64,000 bases of DNA from Osedax fenrisi (Eukaryota > Annelida > Polychaeta > Sabellida > Siboglinidae): contig OZ025240.1 of assembly GCA_964019155.1 (NCBI GenBank), positions 84,287,537 to 84,351,536 on the forward strand. Reading direction: 5' to 3'. How positions within the stretch are numbered: the first letter of the stretch is position 1; every line of letters begins with the position of its first letter. The position numbers and the translations under genes were made by a program. Below the pieces are notes generated by a model that did not search any database, was not told where the DNA came from, and was given only the letters and a program-made list of their open reading frames with translations. Shown here piece after piece: positions 11,963-26,118 of this stretch.

Positions 11963-11999
11963 CTATACGTGTGTACGTAGCGTAGCGACATCATGTGGA

Positions 12000-12600
12000 C
12001 ACGTTTAGTATGTAAAGTATATGACACGTGTCACGTGTCACGTGATATGGTGTATATATATATATATAATTTTATGATATGTATCATATAACATGTACTA
12101 TGTAATATGTGTTATTTTATATATTTTTTGAAACATTATAATGTACCTTGAGATACGGGTATTCTAATTAATACAGTTAATTTAAATAATATTTATATAT
12201 ATATATTATTAATTTCTTAATATGTATAACTAACTAACTAAATATATATATAATATATATATATAATAACCTGAACATATCTTCTTTATAAACAATGCAC
12301 ATATTACGTAGTAATGACTATGAATCTGTGTGTGAGAGATGTGACGAATTAGTCATTATATATATATATATAAATGTTTATACTTATATAGATATATGTT
12401 GTAATTATATGTTTATTTAGTTGTATTACTTCACATATTTTTATCAGTAATATATATTATATAATATCAGTTAGTTCAGTTATTGTCTAGCTAAACTTTT
12501 AAAGTAGTAGCTATGTCTTATTCCGATGGGATATATAATTAACGATATTTAATTAACTTTAGTTTAAAAACTATATATATATCATCTTTATATTAACATC
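12000..12600. other. AT-rich non-coding stretch with CACGTG repeats
   Basis: At 12012-12044 the sequence ACACGTG occurs as overlapping copies (CACGTGTCACGTGTCACGTG), each an E-box-like palindrome. The rest is AT-rich with short TA runs. No coding exon was recognised. Confidence 0.5.
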
Positions 12601-12659
12601 CATAGAGAATTATTTATTACTGCATTTGTATAATCGTATTATTCATCACAAGATATATA

Positions 12660-12681
12660 TTAATCACTACTACTACTATAA

Positions 12682-12717
<36 letters not shown>

Positions 12718-12794
12718 AACTACTACTATTACTACTACTACTACTTCTACTACTAATACCACTACTACTAATAATAATACTACTACTACTACTG

Positions 12795-12833
<39 letters not shown>

Positions 12834-13023
12834 TAATATATTAATATTACTACTAATACTAATACTACTACTACTACTACTAATACTAATACTAATACTA
12901 ATACTAATACTAATACTAATAATAATACTAATACTAATACTACTACTACTACTACTAATACTAATACTAATACAAATACTAATACTAATACTAATAATAA
13001 TACTAATACTAATACTACTATTA
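12660..13023. repeat. Trinucleotide array (ACT)n / (AATACT)n
   Basis: Pure ACT runs give way at about 12845 to mixed ACT and AAT triplets in repeating hexamers, then ACT again. The long threonine or serine/isoleucine ORFs over it are artefacts of the repeat. Confidence 0.95.
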
Positions 13024-13436
13024 TCTATATGTGGTATACTGAAAACACTACTAACATATAGATGCATGTCTAATGATTTATAAAGCCGAAGTAATTGCGT
13101 TAATACACTACCGAGTTACAAAACGAGATACCGCGATAGCACGCGAGAAATCGTGGTAAGGGGCGAGAAATCTCACGAGAAATAACATAATTTATTCAGC
13201 ATCATCTTTTTAAGAAGTAAATTAATTAGGAACCTATGCTCGCTATGGTGAGCTAATAGTAGACTAACAGTGCGTTGCTAGATGTCGGTTAATACAAATA
13301 AACAAGTGTGTTATGCAAAAAGATGTTCTTTATTTTTATCTGGATATCGATCGATATTGTATGATTATTATGTAATGACGTATACATTTAATAATTAATA
13401 TATTAAGCAACATACAATGATCGATAATAATAATAC

Positions 13437-13496
<60 letters not shown>

Positions 13497-13497
13497 T
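13437..13497. repeat. (TA)n microsatellite next to a SINE
   Basis: A near-pure TA run that ends exactly at the tail of the adjacent minus-strand SINE (TATATTGTTATTG). Confidence 0.9.
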
Positions 13498-13776
13498 GTT
13501 ATTGTAATTTTTATTTGGTGGAGTTCTTTCATTCCATCCAGGAAATTAGATGAAGTTTTCACTTATAACCATATGTCTCTAATGTTCCTTCGAATCCTCT
13601 CTCATGTTTAAGAATCCATGGTTTTAACGAGAGCCGATCATTTATTTATACACAATTATATAATATCACTTCTAAATATTATTTTAAGACCTATTTTAAT
13701 GGTTCGGACGAGGCTCGTACTCGCGTCCTACTGTTTGTGTGCCTTAGCCAACTGAGCCTCACAGGCAGTTACGTAT
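13498..13776 (-). mobile_element. tRNA-derived SINE, copy 1
   Basis: Read on the minus strand the head is GGCTCAGTTGGCTAAGGCAC (tRNA A-box-like), with a B-box-like GAGTACGAGCC about 30 bases on. The AT-rich body matches the copies at 33640 and 49016, including TATAAGTGAAAACTTCATCT. The tail is CAATAACAATAT. (TA)n lies on both sides. Such elements are transcribed by RNA polymerase III and moved by a LINE partner. Confidence 0.8.
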
Positions 13777-13798
13777 ATATATATATATATATATATAT

Positions 13799-14010
13799 TA
13801 CCTTACCTTACCTTACCCTGTCGATCTCGTTCAGTAGTCTATGACACGTCTTCTCCATCCTTCTCTATCACTCATCACGTTTGGTAGTTCGCTGAGGCTT
13901 CATCCAGTATCTTCGATCAGTTGATCAATAACAGTTTTTGCTGGTCGTCCTGGGTGTCGTTGACCATGGAGCGGTTGCCAGAGAAGTAAATTGCCAAATA
14001 TTTCACTTTT
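13799..14010 (-). mobile_element. LINE 3' end fragment
   Basis: On the minus strand it encodes GRPAKTVIDQLIEDT, then SLSELPNVMSDREGWRRRVI and a stop. This is a common C-terminal signature of several LINE clades (GRPxxTxxDxL...DRxxWRxxV). It is followed by a tail of GGTAA repeats at 13799-13819. The 5' part is missing. The clade was not fixed. Confidence 0.7.
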
Positions 14011-14084
14011 GCTTCTCCAAACTTGACCAATGAATCTTAATCTTTGTTACTATAGAATAAAGAATGTAATTTATGGGATTCTAT

Positions 14085-14514
14085 CGTATAGATCTTTATT
14101 TGTCACATAAATACTTGAAACGAAATTAGATGACACTTATACCAGAATGCTTAGAGCCATTTTAAACAAGTATTGGCGTGATCACCCAACAAATACTGAA
14201 TTATATGGTAATATCCCCCAATATCACATATTATACGCGAAAGAAGAATGCTGTATAAGGGGACCGCTATAGAAGTGATATATAAATTGTGAGCAAATTC
14301 ATACCATGGAATCCAAGTAATGGTAAAATGAAGGTAGGTCCGGCGCCCTCACAAAACTTTTAGATAATTTTAAATATGATGTGGACCTGCTTATTGGCGA
14401 TATGATAAATATAATCAAAGACAGGGATGTTTGGAAAAAATTGTAACAAATGCTAAACCAACTGTTCGTCGAACAGTGTTCGACCCAGTAAGTAAGTAAG
14501 TATATTATAGAATA
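14085..14514 (+). mobile_element. LINE 3' end fragment
   Basis: Plus-strand reading shows LDDTYTRMLRAILNKYWRDH then PTNTELYGNIPQ near 14130, and later IIKDRDVWKKL near 14415. This resembles the well-known LDGTYTRMLRA...DDRDVWR C-terminus of some invertebrate LINEs. Internal stops are present and the tail is AGTA repeats (14489-14503). Its 3' tail differs from that of the neighbour at 13799, so it is a separate insertion. Confidence 0.7.
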
Positions 14515-15344
14515 TATCTAAGTTTTTTCCAAAAAATATAAACTAGGATAATTATATATTTATTTTAATAAAAAGCATAATAATATTTTAGATTTACTTT
14601 TAATATGACATCAGTAAATTATGAATATATGATCATAAATATAACCCGATAAACTTTTGATAATATTAATTGTAATTGTTCTAAACCCTTAATTACTTAT
14701 AATTATTCTATTTTGGTGGAATTCAATCGGAATACAATAGAACATGTGTTCTAATATCGTCTGACGACTTCGTACGAACTACACAGCGACACCGTACGGT
14801 GTTGTATACGTGGCACATGACACGGCAGGCATATTACGTAAGATCGTGTCGTAATCACTCATTTAGTGCTTCCCCTTTAAGAACAATAGAACTAGCATGT
14901 CAATACCATGTGAAGTAATTGTGATATAATGCGACATGATATAAATGTGATCGGACATTCGGTAATATTGTTTAATTATTTATATTTATATATACTGCAT
15001 ATATACTGTAATTCGTTCATCTTACTAATAGTATTATAAGTATTATTATTATTAAGTTAATTAAGTCAGACCACTTTATTTAGATTTGATTATCAGGATT
15101 GTTTATAATATTCTAAAAATAAACAAAATTAAATTGAAAAAAATAAATAAACAATTGTTACTTGAGTAAATAATAAATTGTAAATATATTTTTAAATAAA
15201 TAAACATTGATTTAATAAACACTTTATAATAAGTATTTATAAATAACTTATTAAGTTTGCAATGAATATACACAAATTGGGTAAAGTTATATTTATTATT
15301 ATTATATAAATATATATGTTGTTATGGTTTTAACTAAATATAAC

Positions 15345-15412
<68 letters not shown>
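15345..15412. repeat. (TA)n microsatellite
   Basis: Over 60 bp of uninterrupted TA. Other long uninterrupted tracts lie at about 17676-17741, 23836-23882, 26063-26114, 26660-26704, 28403-28446, 30280-30328, 34840-34890, 35168-35208, 37184-37241, 45790-45838, 48962-49015, 50890-50942, 60302-60337 and 60605-60645. Confidence 0.95.
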
Positions 15413-15418
<6 letters not shown>

Positions 15419-15532
15419 TCGTATAATATATAAATTAAAATATAAATGAAATAATGACGGACTATATATATATATTTAATAACGCGCATTAACGGGTAAA
15501 TAGCATGCCCATGTATGGGTATACCCAGTGTA

Positions 15533-15951
15533 TACACTGTTAAAAATGAGGGTACAGCGAGTACTTTTTTATAGTGTATGTAATGCCCCCATAGCCGTAC
15601 CCTACTAAAACTGTACCCTAAAGAATGTTAGCAGGTTGTACCCTAATTATATGATACCGTATACCCTAATAAAATGGTATGATATATCATATATTTACCA
15701 TAATTGAATAGCATGATATGTAAATATAATAATCACATACCCTAATAATTAAAATATATATGTACCTGTATATGTGTACCAGTCTACTATGTATATGTAT
15801 ATTTAATATGTACCCTAATAAATATATATATTGAACCCTATTGAGTTTAAAAGTCGTGTACCCTATTTAGGGTACATGGTAAATATGTGTGATATATTAA
15901 CGATCTGTACCAATAAATTGAATTCGCTGTAACTTAATGTTTAACAGTGTA
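15533..15951. mobile_element. Inverted-repeat element carrying TACCCTAA motifs
   Basis: 28-bp ends match at 24 of 28 positions: left TACACTGTTAAAAATGAGGG, with TACAGCGA ending the arm; right (reverse complement) TACACTGTTAAACATTAAGT, also ending TACAGCGA. The 419-bp interior holds about eight copies of a TACCCTA(A)-type motif spaced 15-80 bp apart (near 15598, 15612, 15637, 15662, 15738, 15812, 15834, 15858). No ORF. Confidence 0.65.
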
Positions 15952-16553
15952 CGATAATATCTATTGGTTATTGGAAACATCAATTAGTTTGAATCAACGA
16001 TTAATTCGTAACAATTAAATTAATTTATAAACTTTATACACACGAAGACGACCCGATATAGGTTCAATATAGTATAACCTAACTCTCTATTCCAGTTTAA
16101 ATATGATCGTGTAGTTATTAAAATAAACTTATTTCATATATGAAAAACACTAGTAAATGTTACTAACTTTTTTATAAATAATGACTATAATTATGACTCA
16201 ATTTATGTTGACTATAGTAATATATCAATGACTAATATAAATCCAAATGACTATAATATTTAATTAAATGACTATTCAACTAGTAAATTTTACTAGCTTT
16301 TTTCTATACTTTTTTAGTATACTGTTATCTAATAATATACATGGCTATCACAATCCAACTTATCCTCGGATATTTTCTATGTTCTTTGTATAATTCAAAG
16401 TAACTCCAAAGATTTTCCGAAGGTTCGCAAAATCATTGGTAACTCGCATGTTTAAACCACGAGTAAGTACGTTCAGTATACTATATATAGCATATATATA
16501 TAGGTAAATAATGTATAAACATGTACGTTTTACTATAGTATCGCTACTATATA

Positions 16554-16640
16554 TAGTATTCGTATCTATATATAGTATTCGTATCTATATATAGTATTCG
16601 TATCTATATATAGTATTCGTATCTATATATAGTATGCTAT
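16554..16640. repeat. 19-bp tandem repeat
   Basis: Four full units and a partial one of TAGTATTCGTATCTATATA. The unit contains a TAT/ATA dyad. No coding sense. Confidence 0.9.
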
Positions 16641-17402
16641 AGCATTCGCCAGCGATTATTAATTATACGAATTTCTAGGTAAATTAGTAATTACTTTATA
16701 TTCAAATAGAATAAAACTACCCTATTTAAATATGTATAGTATACATTTTATACATATTATTATAATAGTATTACGATTTACGTAAACAAGTAATATACTA
16801 TAGTATGGTATGCCTGTATTATGCCACTTTACTGCAGTGACTTCACTACCATGCCATAACAACATCATTGTTGTAATCATGTATGTCTTTATACAACCCA
16901 TTACAATCTTAATTTATATAATCAAATGAATATATATATATATATATAAATATAATTATCATTACATATATATATATATATAATATTTATATTAAAATAT
17001 AAATTTCGATATTGATAATAATGTATTGGTAATTTAAGGGTGCGATTGTTCGGGTTAGTTAAACAATACAATATAGATAATTATCTAAATTGTGTGATTA
17101 TTCTCAATAATATACACTTATTATGTAGCTATTCTATTTATAGACTTACGATTATATATAATTAGTTATCACTATGTTATATGGTAATATGGGATAGTAT
17201 TCTTATATGGTCCCCGTGAAAGGAATTTAATGTTTCTGGAGTAGTTCGTATAATTCCCAATTGGAGGTAGTATCAATGCACAACGTAATGATATGTGTAA
17301 ACGTTTAAAATCGATATATTACACTATTTTATCAAATTTATCAAATTAATTCCATATCATTAATAATTATAAATTTATATTCATAAATTCAATAAATATG
17401 TA

Positions 17403-17441
<39 letters not shown>

Positions 17442-17505
17442 CGATTTTATTTATTTATATATATATATAAATTATATATGTTTATAATAATATAAATACT
17501 TTATT
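16640..17505. other. Non-coding AT-rich stretch upstream of the coiled-coil gene
   Basis: AT-rich with TA runs at 16931 and 17407. No phase-consistent exon was found. Any promoter or non-coding first exon of the gene starting at 17509 would have to lie here or further left, but no core promoter element could be singled out in such AT-rich DNA. Confidence 0.4.
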
Positions 17506-17508
17506 TAG

Positions 17509-17565
17509 CTGAAATGGATACTTTTACAAATTCTACTTCCGAAGAAAGTATTAATAGCTGTGAAT
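17509..17565 (+). CDS. Coiled-coil gene exon 1 (putative start)
   Basis: Acceptor ttatttag precedes CTGAA-ATG (17514). It encodes MDTFTNSTSEESINSCE and leaves one base at donor GTTAGA, which completes a codon with the TT opening the next exon. The acceptor before the ATG implies an upstream non-coding exon, or that the true start is further upstream. Confidence 0.5.
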
Positions 17566-17675
17566 GTTAGAATTATATACATATTACTATATAATAGATT
17601 AATAGTATGCATATATACTTGTGTGTGTGTGTGTGTCTTTTATTGGAATACACGTAAGTGTGTTTATGAAATACA

Positions 17676-17743
<68 letters not shown>

Positions 17744-20700
17744 TATTGTATATAGTATATACTATATAGTATGTAGTATATATACTATAATTAAAAATAA
17801 TTAAATATTAATATATATATATATATATTAATATTTAATCATATATGATATATTCATAATAAAAAAATACATCTATATTTATTAGTGAACCATTATTTTA
17901 GTGGTGTATTTAATAACAAAATATCGATTTATTATAAATAGTATATATAAAAATTATAATTGTGTTCATAGATATATCATTGAGAGAAGAATAACTCGAG
18001 TTTTCATTTATTAATTTATTTGTTATTAAAGGAAATATATAGTCGAAAATACGAAGTTGACATAATCGCTAACAATAATATTATCGTACACATACAAACT
18101 AGAAAATACAACAAATAACATACGTTTTTTTGATAAATGGTATACCATATACTATAGATACTATAGTATCGAATGGTAGTATCGACATATTTGTAAATTA
18201 ATCGCAACATGTTCATTATAAGTATATATACTTTAAAAGTACTTTATAAAGTAAATTAAATTGTTATTAATTTCATAATAATAATATAATAATAATCATA
18301 TCGGTTCCTCGTAATAAATGAAAGTAAACCCAGGTAGCTATAGAAGTTCACTGAACTTATAACATGTATTAGTAATATATTATGTAATCATATATTATAT
18401 CATTTATATATATATATATACATACATATATGTGTGTTTATATGTATCTATATCTGGAACACTACCCACAGTTATGAACGTGTCAACCGGTCACATGTCA
18501 CTCATATCTGATCCTATCAGGAAGTTAACGAGCGGCCTACGAAATCAAGAAATGGAAAACTTTAATCTAAAAGTCAAGATACACGAGTTAAAATGCCACA
18601 TTAAAAGCTGCGTTAGTTACATTGCTAAACCATCGATATAAAGAAAGTAGGTTTCCTATTTCTTTATATCGATGTGATAAACATGTTAACCGCTGCTGTC
18701 AGGCGTCAGCGTGTGTCATTATAGGCGTGTACATATATGTTCAATTATAGGAAGAATATAAAGAATCGGATTTCGATTCACAAATGCAGACAATTCATGT
18801 GAAAAATAAGGAAATCAATAAATTATCGTTAGAATCAGTAGACTAATCATAATATACTATAATATATATTTACTATATTATAGTATATTTAGAAACATAT
18901 ATAACTTCCAATTTAGTATATGTAGATTACCAATTACCGACCACCAGTTTATTCTCGTCTATAAAATTATATCAACAATTTAAAATAGAAAAATTACCAA
19001 TCGGTATACTAACCCATATAATACGCGTAGTGAATATAACTATGGTATTATAATATTCAATCAAATACCGTATATAAATAGATTTAATGAATTACAAAAC
19101 TCACGCAATTTATATATCGTTGAATTTTAGTTTTAATATTCATATTCACTTTATATGTAATCTTTATATATATATATATATTAAACTTTAAATTAACTGA
19201 CTATGTATATAACTATACATGCTAAAGAACCATCGTATGGTAGTATTATTGACGATGTTAAAACGCTATTAAAATACACTATATTGTACAATGATACAAA
19301 CACAAATTATAAACATTTTCAAGTATAACTCTGATATATTTTAATTAGATATTATGAATCATATGGGGTCGGTGTTAGGGTAATTTAGGGGTCGGTAATA
19401 GGGTAATCATATGGGTTGCTATAATTAACATATCTTGATTACAATTTATTCACATTATAATATTTTATAATTTCTATAAACATTTTATTAATCTACAATA
19501 TTATGCATTACGTTTTATGTATATTATTAAAGTATTTACAATGATTTATAAAAAGTTATTATTCAAATATTTAAAAAGTAAAACCATAATATTACATTTG
19601 ATCAAATAACAATTGTAGGATTATATATTTTTTTAAACAAAATACTTATTCTTATTTAACATTAAATTACTAACAATTCATGTATATATATATATGTTTG
19701 ATATCTCTTATAGTTACTGAGATACGAGAGGAGTCGGTATTAGGAGTGGGTCGGTAATATATTACTATAGTGGACTTATATAGTACTTATATATGTAAAT
19801 ATATATATGTAAATATATATATATATATAAATATATAAATATATATTATTAAAAATATAATTATTAGTTCAATATATAGGCACCTATCGTTAAAAAAAGA
19901 TTCTTATTTATGTTTAAATACTTTTATTGAATTATTTAGTCAATTTCAAAATAAGCAAATTATATTATGCGGTGACTTTAACATTGATTTACTTGATGAT
20001 AATATTCATAAAAATATTTTTTTAAATACACTTCAATTAAACAATTTATTTCAATCTATTAATAATCCAACTCGTATAACAGACAAAACTGCAAAATTAA
20101 TAGATAATATATTTTATAATGGAAATGTATCTAATATATGTTCAGGTATCTTAAAATATGATTTAACTGACCATTTACCATTATTTATTATATTGGATAT
20201 AGAAAATCACAAAATAAAAAATGTTAACAAAATTAAAAAATTAAAAAACAAAATCACAATATTGATAATCAAAATAATATATTAAATTTTAAAAATATCC
20301 TTGAAAAAACAGACTGGACATTTATAAAATCAAATGATTTGAATTATTCTATGGAGTTCTTTTTAAATTATTTTATCAAATTATATGACAAATCTTGTAG
20401 TGAAATTAGACATTTACAAAATAATCGTATAAAATCACAGTTTTTTTACCCTGGTTTACAAAAAATATTAAAAATGTATGTAAAAAAAACAAAAATTATA
20501 TATTAAATTCATTAATGACAAAAGCTTTGAAAATCTTATTCGATACAAAAAATATAAAAATAAGCTTACTAGTATAATACGAAAATGCAAAAAAAATTAT
20601 TATACAAATTTACTTGCTAATAGTAAGACTTTTAAAAATACATGGTCTATATTAAATTCTATAATTAATCCGATAAAACCCAATTTAAAAATTACGATAA

Positions 20701-23406
20701 ATATTAATGGAAAAGATTGTAGTGAGTCTACAATTTCAAATAAAATTAATTATCATTTCACTCAAATAGGTAATAAACTAGCTGATAAAATTGATGATAT
20801 ACCTAACAAATCATTTCTTGATTATTTAAATAATCGACATTTTAATTCTATGGTTTTATCTACTATATCAGCTAGTGAAATTTATTTAGCCATTAATAAT
20901 TTTAAACCTATAGGTTTATATAGGTTTAACTTTATAAAGTTTCTCGAGATGAACTTGACATATCCATGAAACTTATTCAAGAAATATCATCATCTACTAT
21001 AATTATAGTTCCTTTAATGTATATTTTTAATAAATAATTTGATGATGGATTATTTCCTAATTTTTTTAAAAGATCTAAAATTATCCCTATTTTTAAATCT
21101 GGTGATTGTAACGATTTTAATAATTATATACCTATTTCATTAACCTTACAATTTTCAAAAATTTTAGAAAAATTATTTTCAAATAGACTTTTATCTTTTT
21201 GTAATAAATTCAATATTATTAATGATGAACAATTTTATTTCAGAAAAAATATAAGTACACTGAACTCAATTGAAACATTACAAAAGAAAGTTATAGAATC
21301 TTTGGACTCAAATAAATATTGTGTAGGATTGTTTGTAGATCTAAAAAAGCCGTTCAATACTGTCCACCATAGAATTCTAATTAATAAACTGGATTATTAT
21401 GGAATAAGAGGGAAATCTCTTGATTGGTTGATTAGCTATATTAACGACAGACAAAAATTCGTACAATATAATGAAAGTAAATATGATATATATAATATTT
21501 GTTATGGTGTACCCCAGGGTTCTATTCTTGGACCATTACTGTTTTCTATATTTATTAATGATATGATATTATGTTCTCCCGAAAATAAATTCATATTATT
21601 TGCTGATGATACTAATGTAATTATTACTAAATCATCTAATAATCTAAATCATAAATTACAGTCAGCATGTGATGACATTTTTCTATGTTCTAAACTTAAT
21701 AAATTATCCATAAATATAGATAAAACGCATTGTATGTAATTTAAAAATGATATAATATTTAATATAAATATAGATAATACACTTTTATTTCAAGTAACTT
21801 CTACAAAATGTCTTGGAATAAATCTAGATACTTGTTTAAATTGGAAATGTCATTTGGCTTATCTTAAAAATAAATTATTAAAAATGTTGTGGATCATAAA
21901 AAATGTTTCATACTTTGTAAATACATCTGCCATGATCAAACTATACTATGCTTTATTTTATCCACATTTAATTTACTGTATAGAAATATGGGGTCATGGT
22001 TATGTATCAAACTTAAATAGCATATATTTAATTAAAAAAAAGATATTAAAAATAATTTGTAATAAACCAAATGATTTTTCAACTGTTTCTTTATTTAAGG
22101 ATAATAAAATATTATCTTTATATGATATTTGTAAGTATAAGACTTGCATTTACATGTATAAAATATTCAATAAATTGTGCCATCCTATTATTTTAAATCA
22201 TTTTACATTGACATCTAACAAAATATTTAATAACAGGAGTAACTGTGATTTTATTCAACCTTATTTTAAGTATAATTATATGAATAATACCTCAATTACA
22301 TTCGGACCAAGACTTTGGAATGATTTAAGTATAGATATAAGAAAGTCAAATTATTTATCATTATTCTGTAAAAATCTTAAAATAAGTTTATATAATACTT
22401 AGTCTATTTTAATGCATTTATTTTTAGTTTAAATTTTTATTTAATATATTTGACTTATGATAATATTTTTTTATAATTTTGATTTTATTTATTTGACACT
22501 ATAAAAATACTGACATTATATTAAATTTTGACATTATAAAAAACAGACTTTTTAAAAATTATTATATATTATTTTAAGATTGTATTATCTTCTATTTTAT
22601 TTTTACATTATTTGACATTAAAAAAATTACTTTGGGTTATATATTTTTCTGTATGAACATCGAATATTGTTTAACCTATATTTATTTAATATATTTTCTT
22701 ATTTCTTCTCTTTTTTTTTCTTCTCTTTTTTTTCTCTTGTTTCTTTTACTTTTAACTGTTGGATATATCATATTTAGTTCCACTATGTTATATTTTAATT
22801 TAGATTATTTAATACTTGATGTATTTTTAATTTTATACTTTTATCATTTATTTATATTATTACATGATACCATTATTATATATAATCATCATATATGATG
22901 ATTACATTTAGTTACATGATAAGTTTCATTATATTTTATTAAATATTTTATTTTATTATATATTTTATTTATTTTTATCATATATATGTAAACAGGAAGT
23001 CATAAGGTTAAATACCTCGAAAATCTTCTGAAAATTTTATTTGTTCTTTTATTGTTTTTTTTCTCTCTTGCAATGATTGCAATAATAAAATATATCTTAT
23101 CTTATCTTATAATATTATAAAATTATTATTTATTTATAACTATTTTCTATAATGAAACTTATCATGTTAATAAATGGGTAATTGTCTCGATAAGCAACAC
23201 TGCTTCTACAATTACCTTGGCATTGCCTAAATCTGATAATAATAATAATAATAATAATAATATATAAAAAAAAGTGTATAACCTATTTATAATTATTATG
23301 TATGCATATTACATTATATATATATATATATATATATTTACATATATAAGGACTATAAGGAAAAGTCCCCTATTACCGACTCCTATAGTAGTATAATACC
23401 GTATAA

Positions 23407-23457
<51 letters not shown>

Positions 23458-23826
23458 CTTATAATGATGTATATGTTATAGTAAATATAAACTTTTAATT
23501 AATCAACATTATATAATGGTTACTATTGATTATGAAATACATGTATAATGTGAAATACTATTTCAGAATACTATTGAATTCCATTAAAAATGAGCACGAA
23601 GTCGAAATCACTGAAATTCGTCAGAGAAATTTAAACTTTATAAAAGGTAACTAATAGCTTATCGGTATACAATGTATACAATGTTTACAATGTATACAAT
23701 GTATACAATGTATACAATGTATACAATGTATACTACACACTAACATACTATATAAGATTATCAATATAATATTTAATAATAGTTCAGTTTAGATCCTAAT
23801 ACCAATTATGTTTCCATATATATATG

Positions 23827-23885
<59 letters not shown>

Positions 23886-24846
23886 GTGTGTGTGTACGCA
23901 AGCGTGTATCCAAATATGTAATTGTATATTTTAGTATTTTTATATTTACTAATTATATTTGTTTATTATAATTTATATAATGTATAACTATAAATTATAA
24001 TGTTGAAAGTGACATAATGAAATACTCATTACGTAATTTCACTTAATCAATGATTACGTAATTTTATTATTGCAGATAAGGAGATCGATACTCTGAATAT
24101 CAATGAATTAAACAATGAACTATTGGAGAAAACTGTAGTTAGTATACTTATATATATATATTATATTTAAGGCTTCTTGTTATTTGGTTCTTCTTGATCT
24201 GTCAGTGGCCTTTAATACGTTAAATCATAGAATTCTTTCTTACCGTATACATGAAATAGATATTCATGAACAAGTTCACAACTGGTTGATGTCGTTCGTA
24301 TCTAATAGATATATCTATTAATTCCATAATGGCGATTCTCGGGTGGTTGAAGTTTCGAGATATATGAAAGTTTCGTCTTCTTTGCATCACTCACAAGGCG
24401 ATATATATATATGGGAGTTCCGGAATACCTATCAAAGAGAGTCAGAATTCGTGCAACTTCTGGTCTGAGTCGCAAATTTGAGCTCATGAAACTCTCTGTG
24501 ACGTTTGTCTCACATATATGTATATGATGCTTTCACTGTTGCTACTCCGAAGTACTGGAACACTCTTCCCGACGACTTACGGACCATATCATCTTTTATT
24601 GTTGACTATATTCACATATGTTATCATTATAATGTCTTCTTTTAAAATGTTATTATTATTCGTGTATTTATTTATTATTTGTTTTATTATATCAACTTGA
24701 CGCATATAAACGTTTTCATTGATTTAATAAACCTTTATGTTATTATATCTATGTTTTAGTATATTTTATATTAATATTAGTAATTAATGTCATTTAACTT
24801 TCTCTTTTAGTAAGTAATTTAAGTAATTAAAAAGGATCTTATATAT

Positions 24847-24884
<38 letters not shown>

Positions 24885-25462
24885 TGAATTGAATTGAATT
24901 GAATTGTTTATTTAAACACCAATATAGCGGGTGCCCTCTCTGGTTTATAATAATAACGAAAAATAATAAAAACAAACGAATAGAAAATACAAAATAACAA
25001 AAATTTAAATTAAATAGATTTAGATAGGATATAAAGATTAAATAACGCGTATACAAAAATAAATTAAGAAGTGTTTAAATAATGTTTTAGTTTCTTTCTA
25101 AAACAATATAAGGATTGGACCTTCCGTAAGTCATACGGTAGGACGTTCCATATGCGAGGAACAGCGGAGGAGAATGCCCGATTACTAAATCCATTGAATA
25201 AAGTATTGCTCTCCAACAGTATTGCATCAGATGTTCGAATCTTCTTCAGTATGCGACGACGTTTCAGTTGAGTATGCAGATAGTCAGGCTTACATAGGAA
25301 TATAGATTTATGAGCTAGACAGAGTAAACGATATTTGCATCGCTTTCTAAATAATAGCCATTTAAGATTATGTTGGTGTTCATCTGTTTTCAAATGTTCA
25401 CTACGATTGATATTATAAATAAGGCGTATAGAAGCACGTATATATATATATATATAAGATCC

Positions 25463-25502
<40 letters not shown>

Positions 25503-26067
25503 TATACATATTAATAAATCATTAAATATGTGATTAAGGCATTGAAAAGGATGAAGATGGTTCATGATACTGAGGAATTGCAATTATTTAAAGTTCAACA
25601 AGAAAACGATAATTTGAACAAGGAAAATGAAATATTACATAATAATATACGTGTTCACTTACAAGTTAGAGAATTATATTTTAAAAATATATATAATAAT
25701 ATATATATATATATATATATACCGATATAGGTTTATATATATCATATCAATAAATCAATATGTCGTATGTGAGTATATTTAGACTAGTTGCAGAGTCAAT
25801 TAAATTTGCATTAATAACACTTATATACATATATGTAATAATAAATAAATATAAAATTATATATATATATATATAAATACATATATATATTTATATATAT
25901 ATAATGTTCATAAATAGTATGGTATATTATGTATATTAAGGCATTACGTTACACACTCTATAGGGTGAACACAATGAATACACCCCTGTAGAGCATCCCA
26001 TAGCTACCGACGACCTGGATGTTTCGGTAAATTACATATATGTGTATGATATATCTTATAGCTTATA

Positions 26068-26118
<51 letters not shown>

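Larger units (their letters stand above)
19865..23112 (+). mobile_element. 5'-truncated LINE with 3' (ATCTT)n tail
   Basis: It starts within the endonuclease (IYRHLSLKKDSYLCLNTFIE near 19878, QIILCGDFNIDLLDD near 19957, KYDLTDHLPLF near 20154). It continues through the reverse transcriptase (GVPQGSILGPLLFSIFINDM near 21508, FADDTNVI near 21598) to a C-terminal FGPRLWNDLSIDIRKS block near 22302. It ends in a T-rich 3' UTR and TATCTTATCTTATCTTAT at about 23091-23110. The FADD box and layout fit the Jockey/CR1 group. A few stops and shifts break it. It lies in the intron before coiled-coil exon 4. Confidence 0.82.

Noticed and set aside
12626..13067. Poly-Thr ORF and Ser/Ile ORF on the two strands
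   Set aside because: Pure trinucleotide repeat; no flanking coding sequence.
14760..14880. GC-richer stretch with a possible minus-strand exon
   Set aside because: One frame could donate the single base needed by the exon at 11962, but the acceptor lacks a pyrimidine tract and the peptide shows no signal sequence.
15334..15537. ORFs full of IYIYIY (also at 6440, 13417, 17560, 26071, 30176, 37091, 47213)
   Set aside because: They are translations of (TA)n tracts. The only parts with normal composition were kept when they had splice edges.
15595..15870. Interstitial telomere array
   Set aside because: The CCCTAA words are dispersed at irregular spacing within an inverted-repeat element, not in tandem.
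16370..16462. Minus-strand 29-codon ORF MRVTNDFANLRKIFGVTLNY
   Set aside because: Looks protein-like but has no donor or acceptor in phase and no partner exon; too short to support alone.
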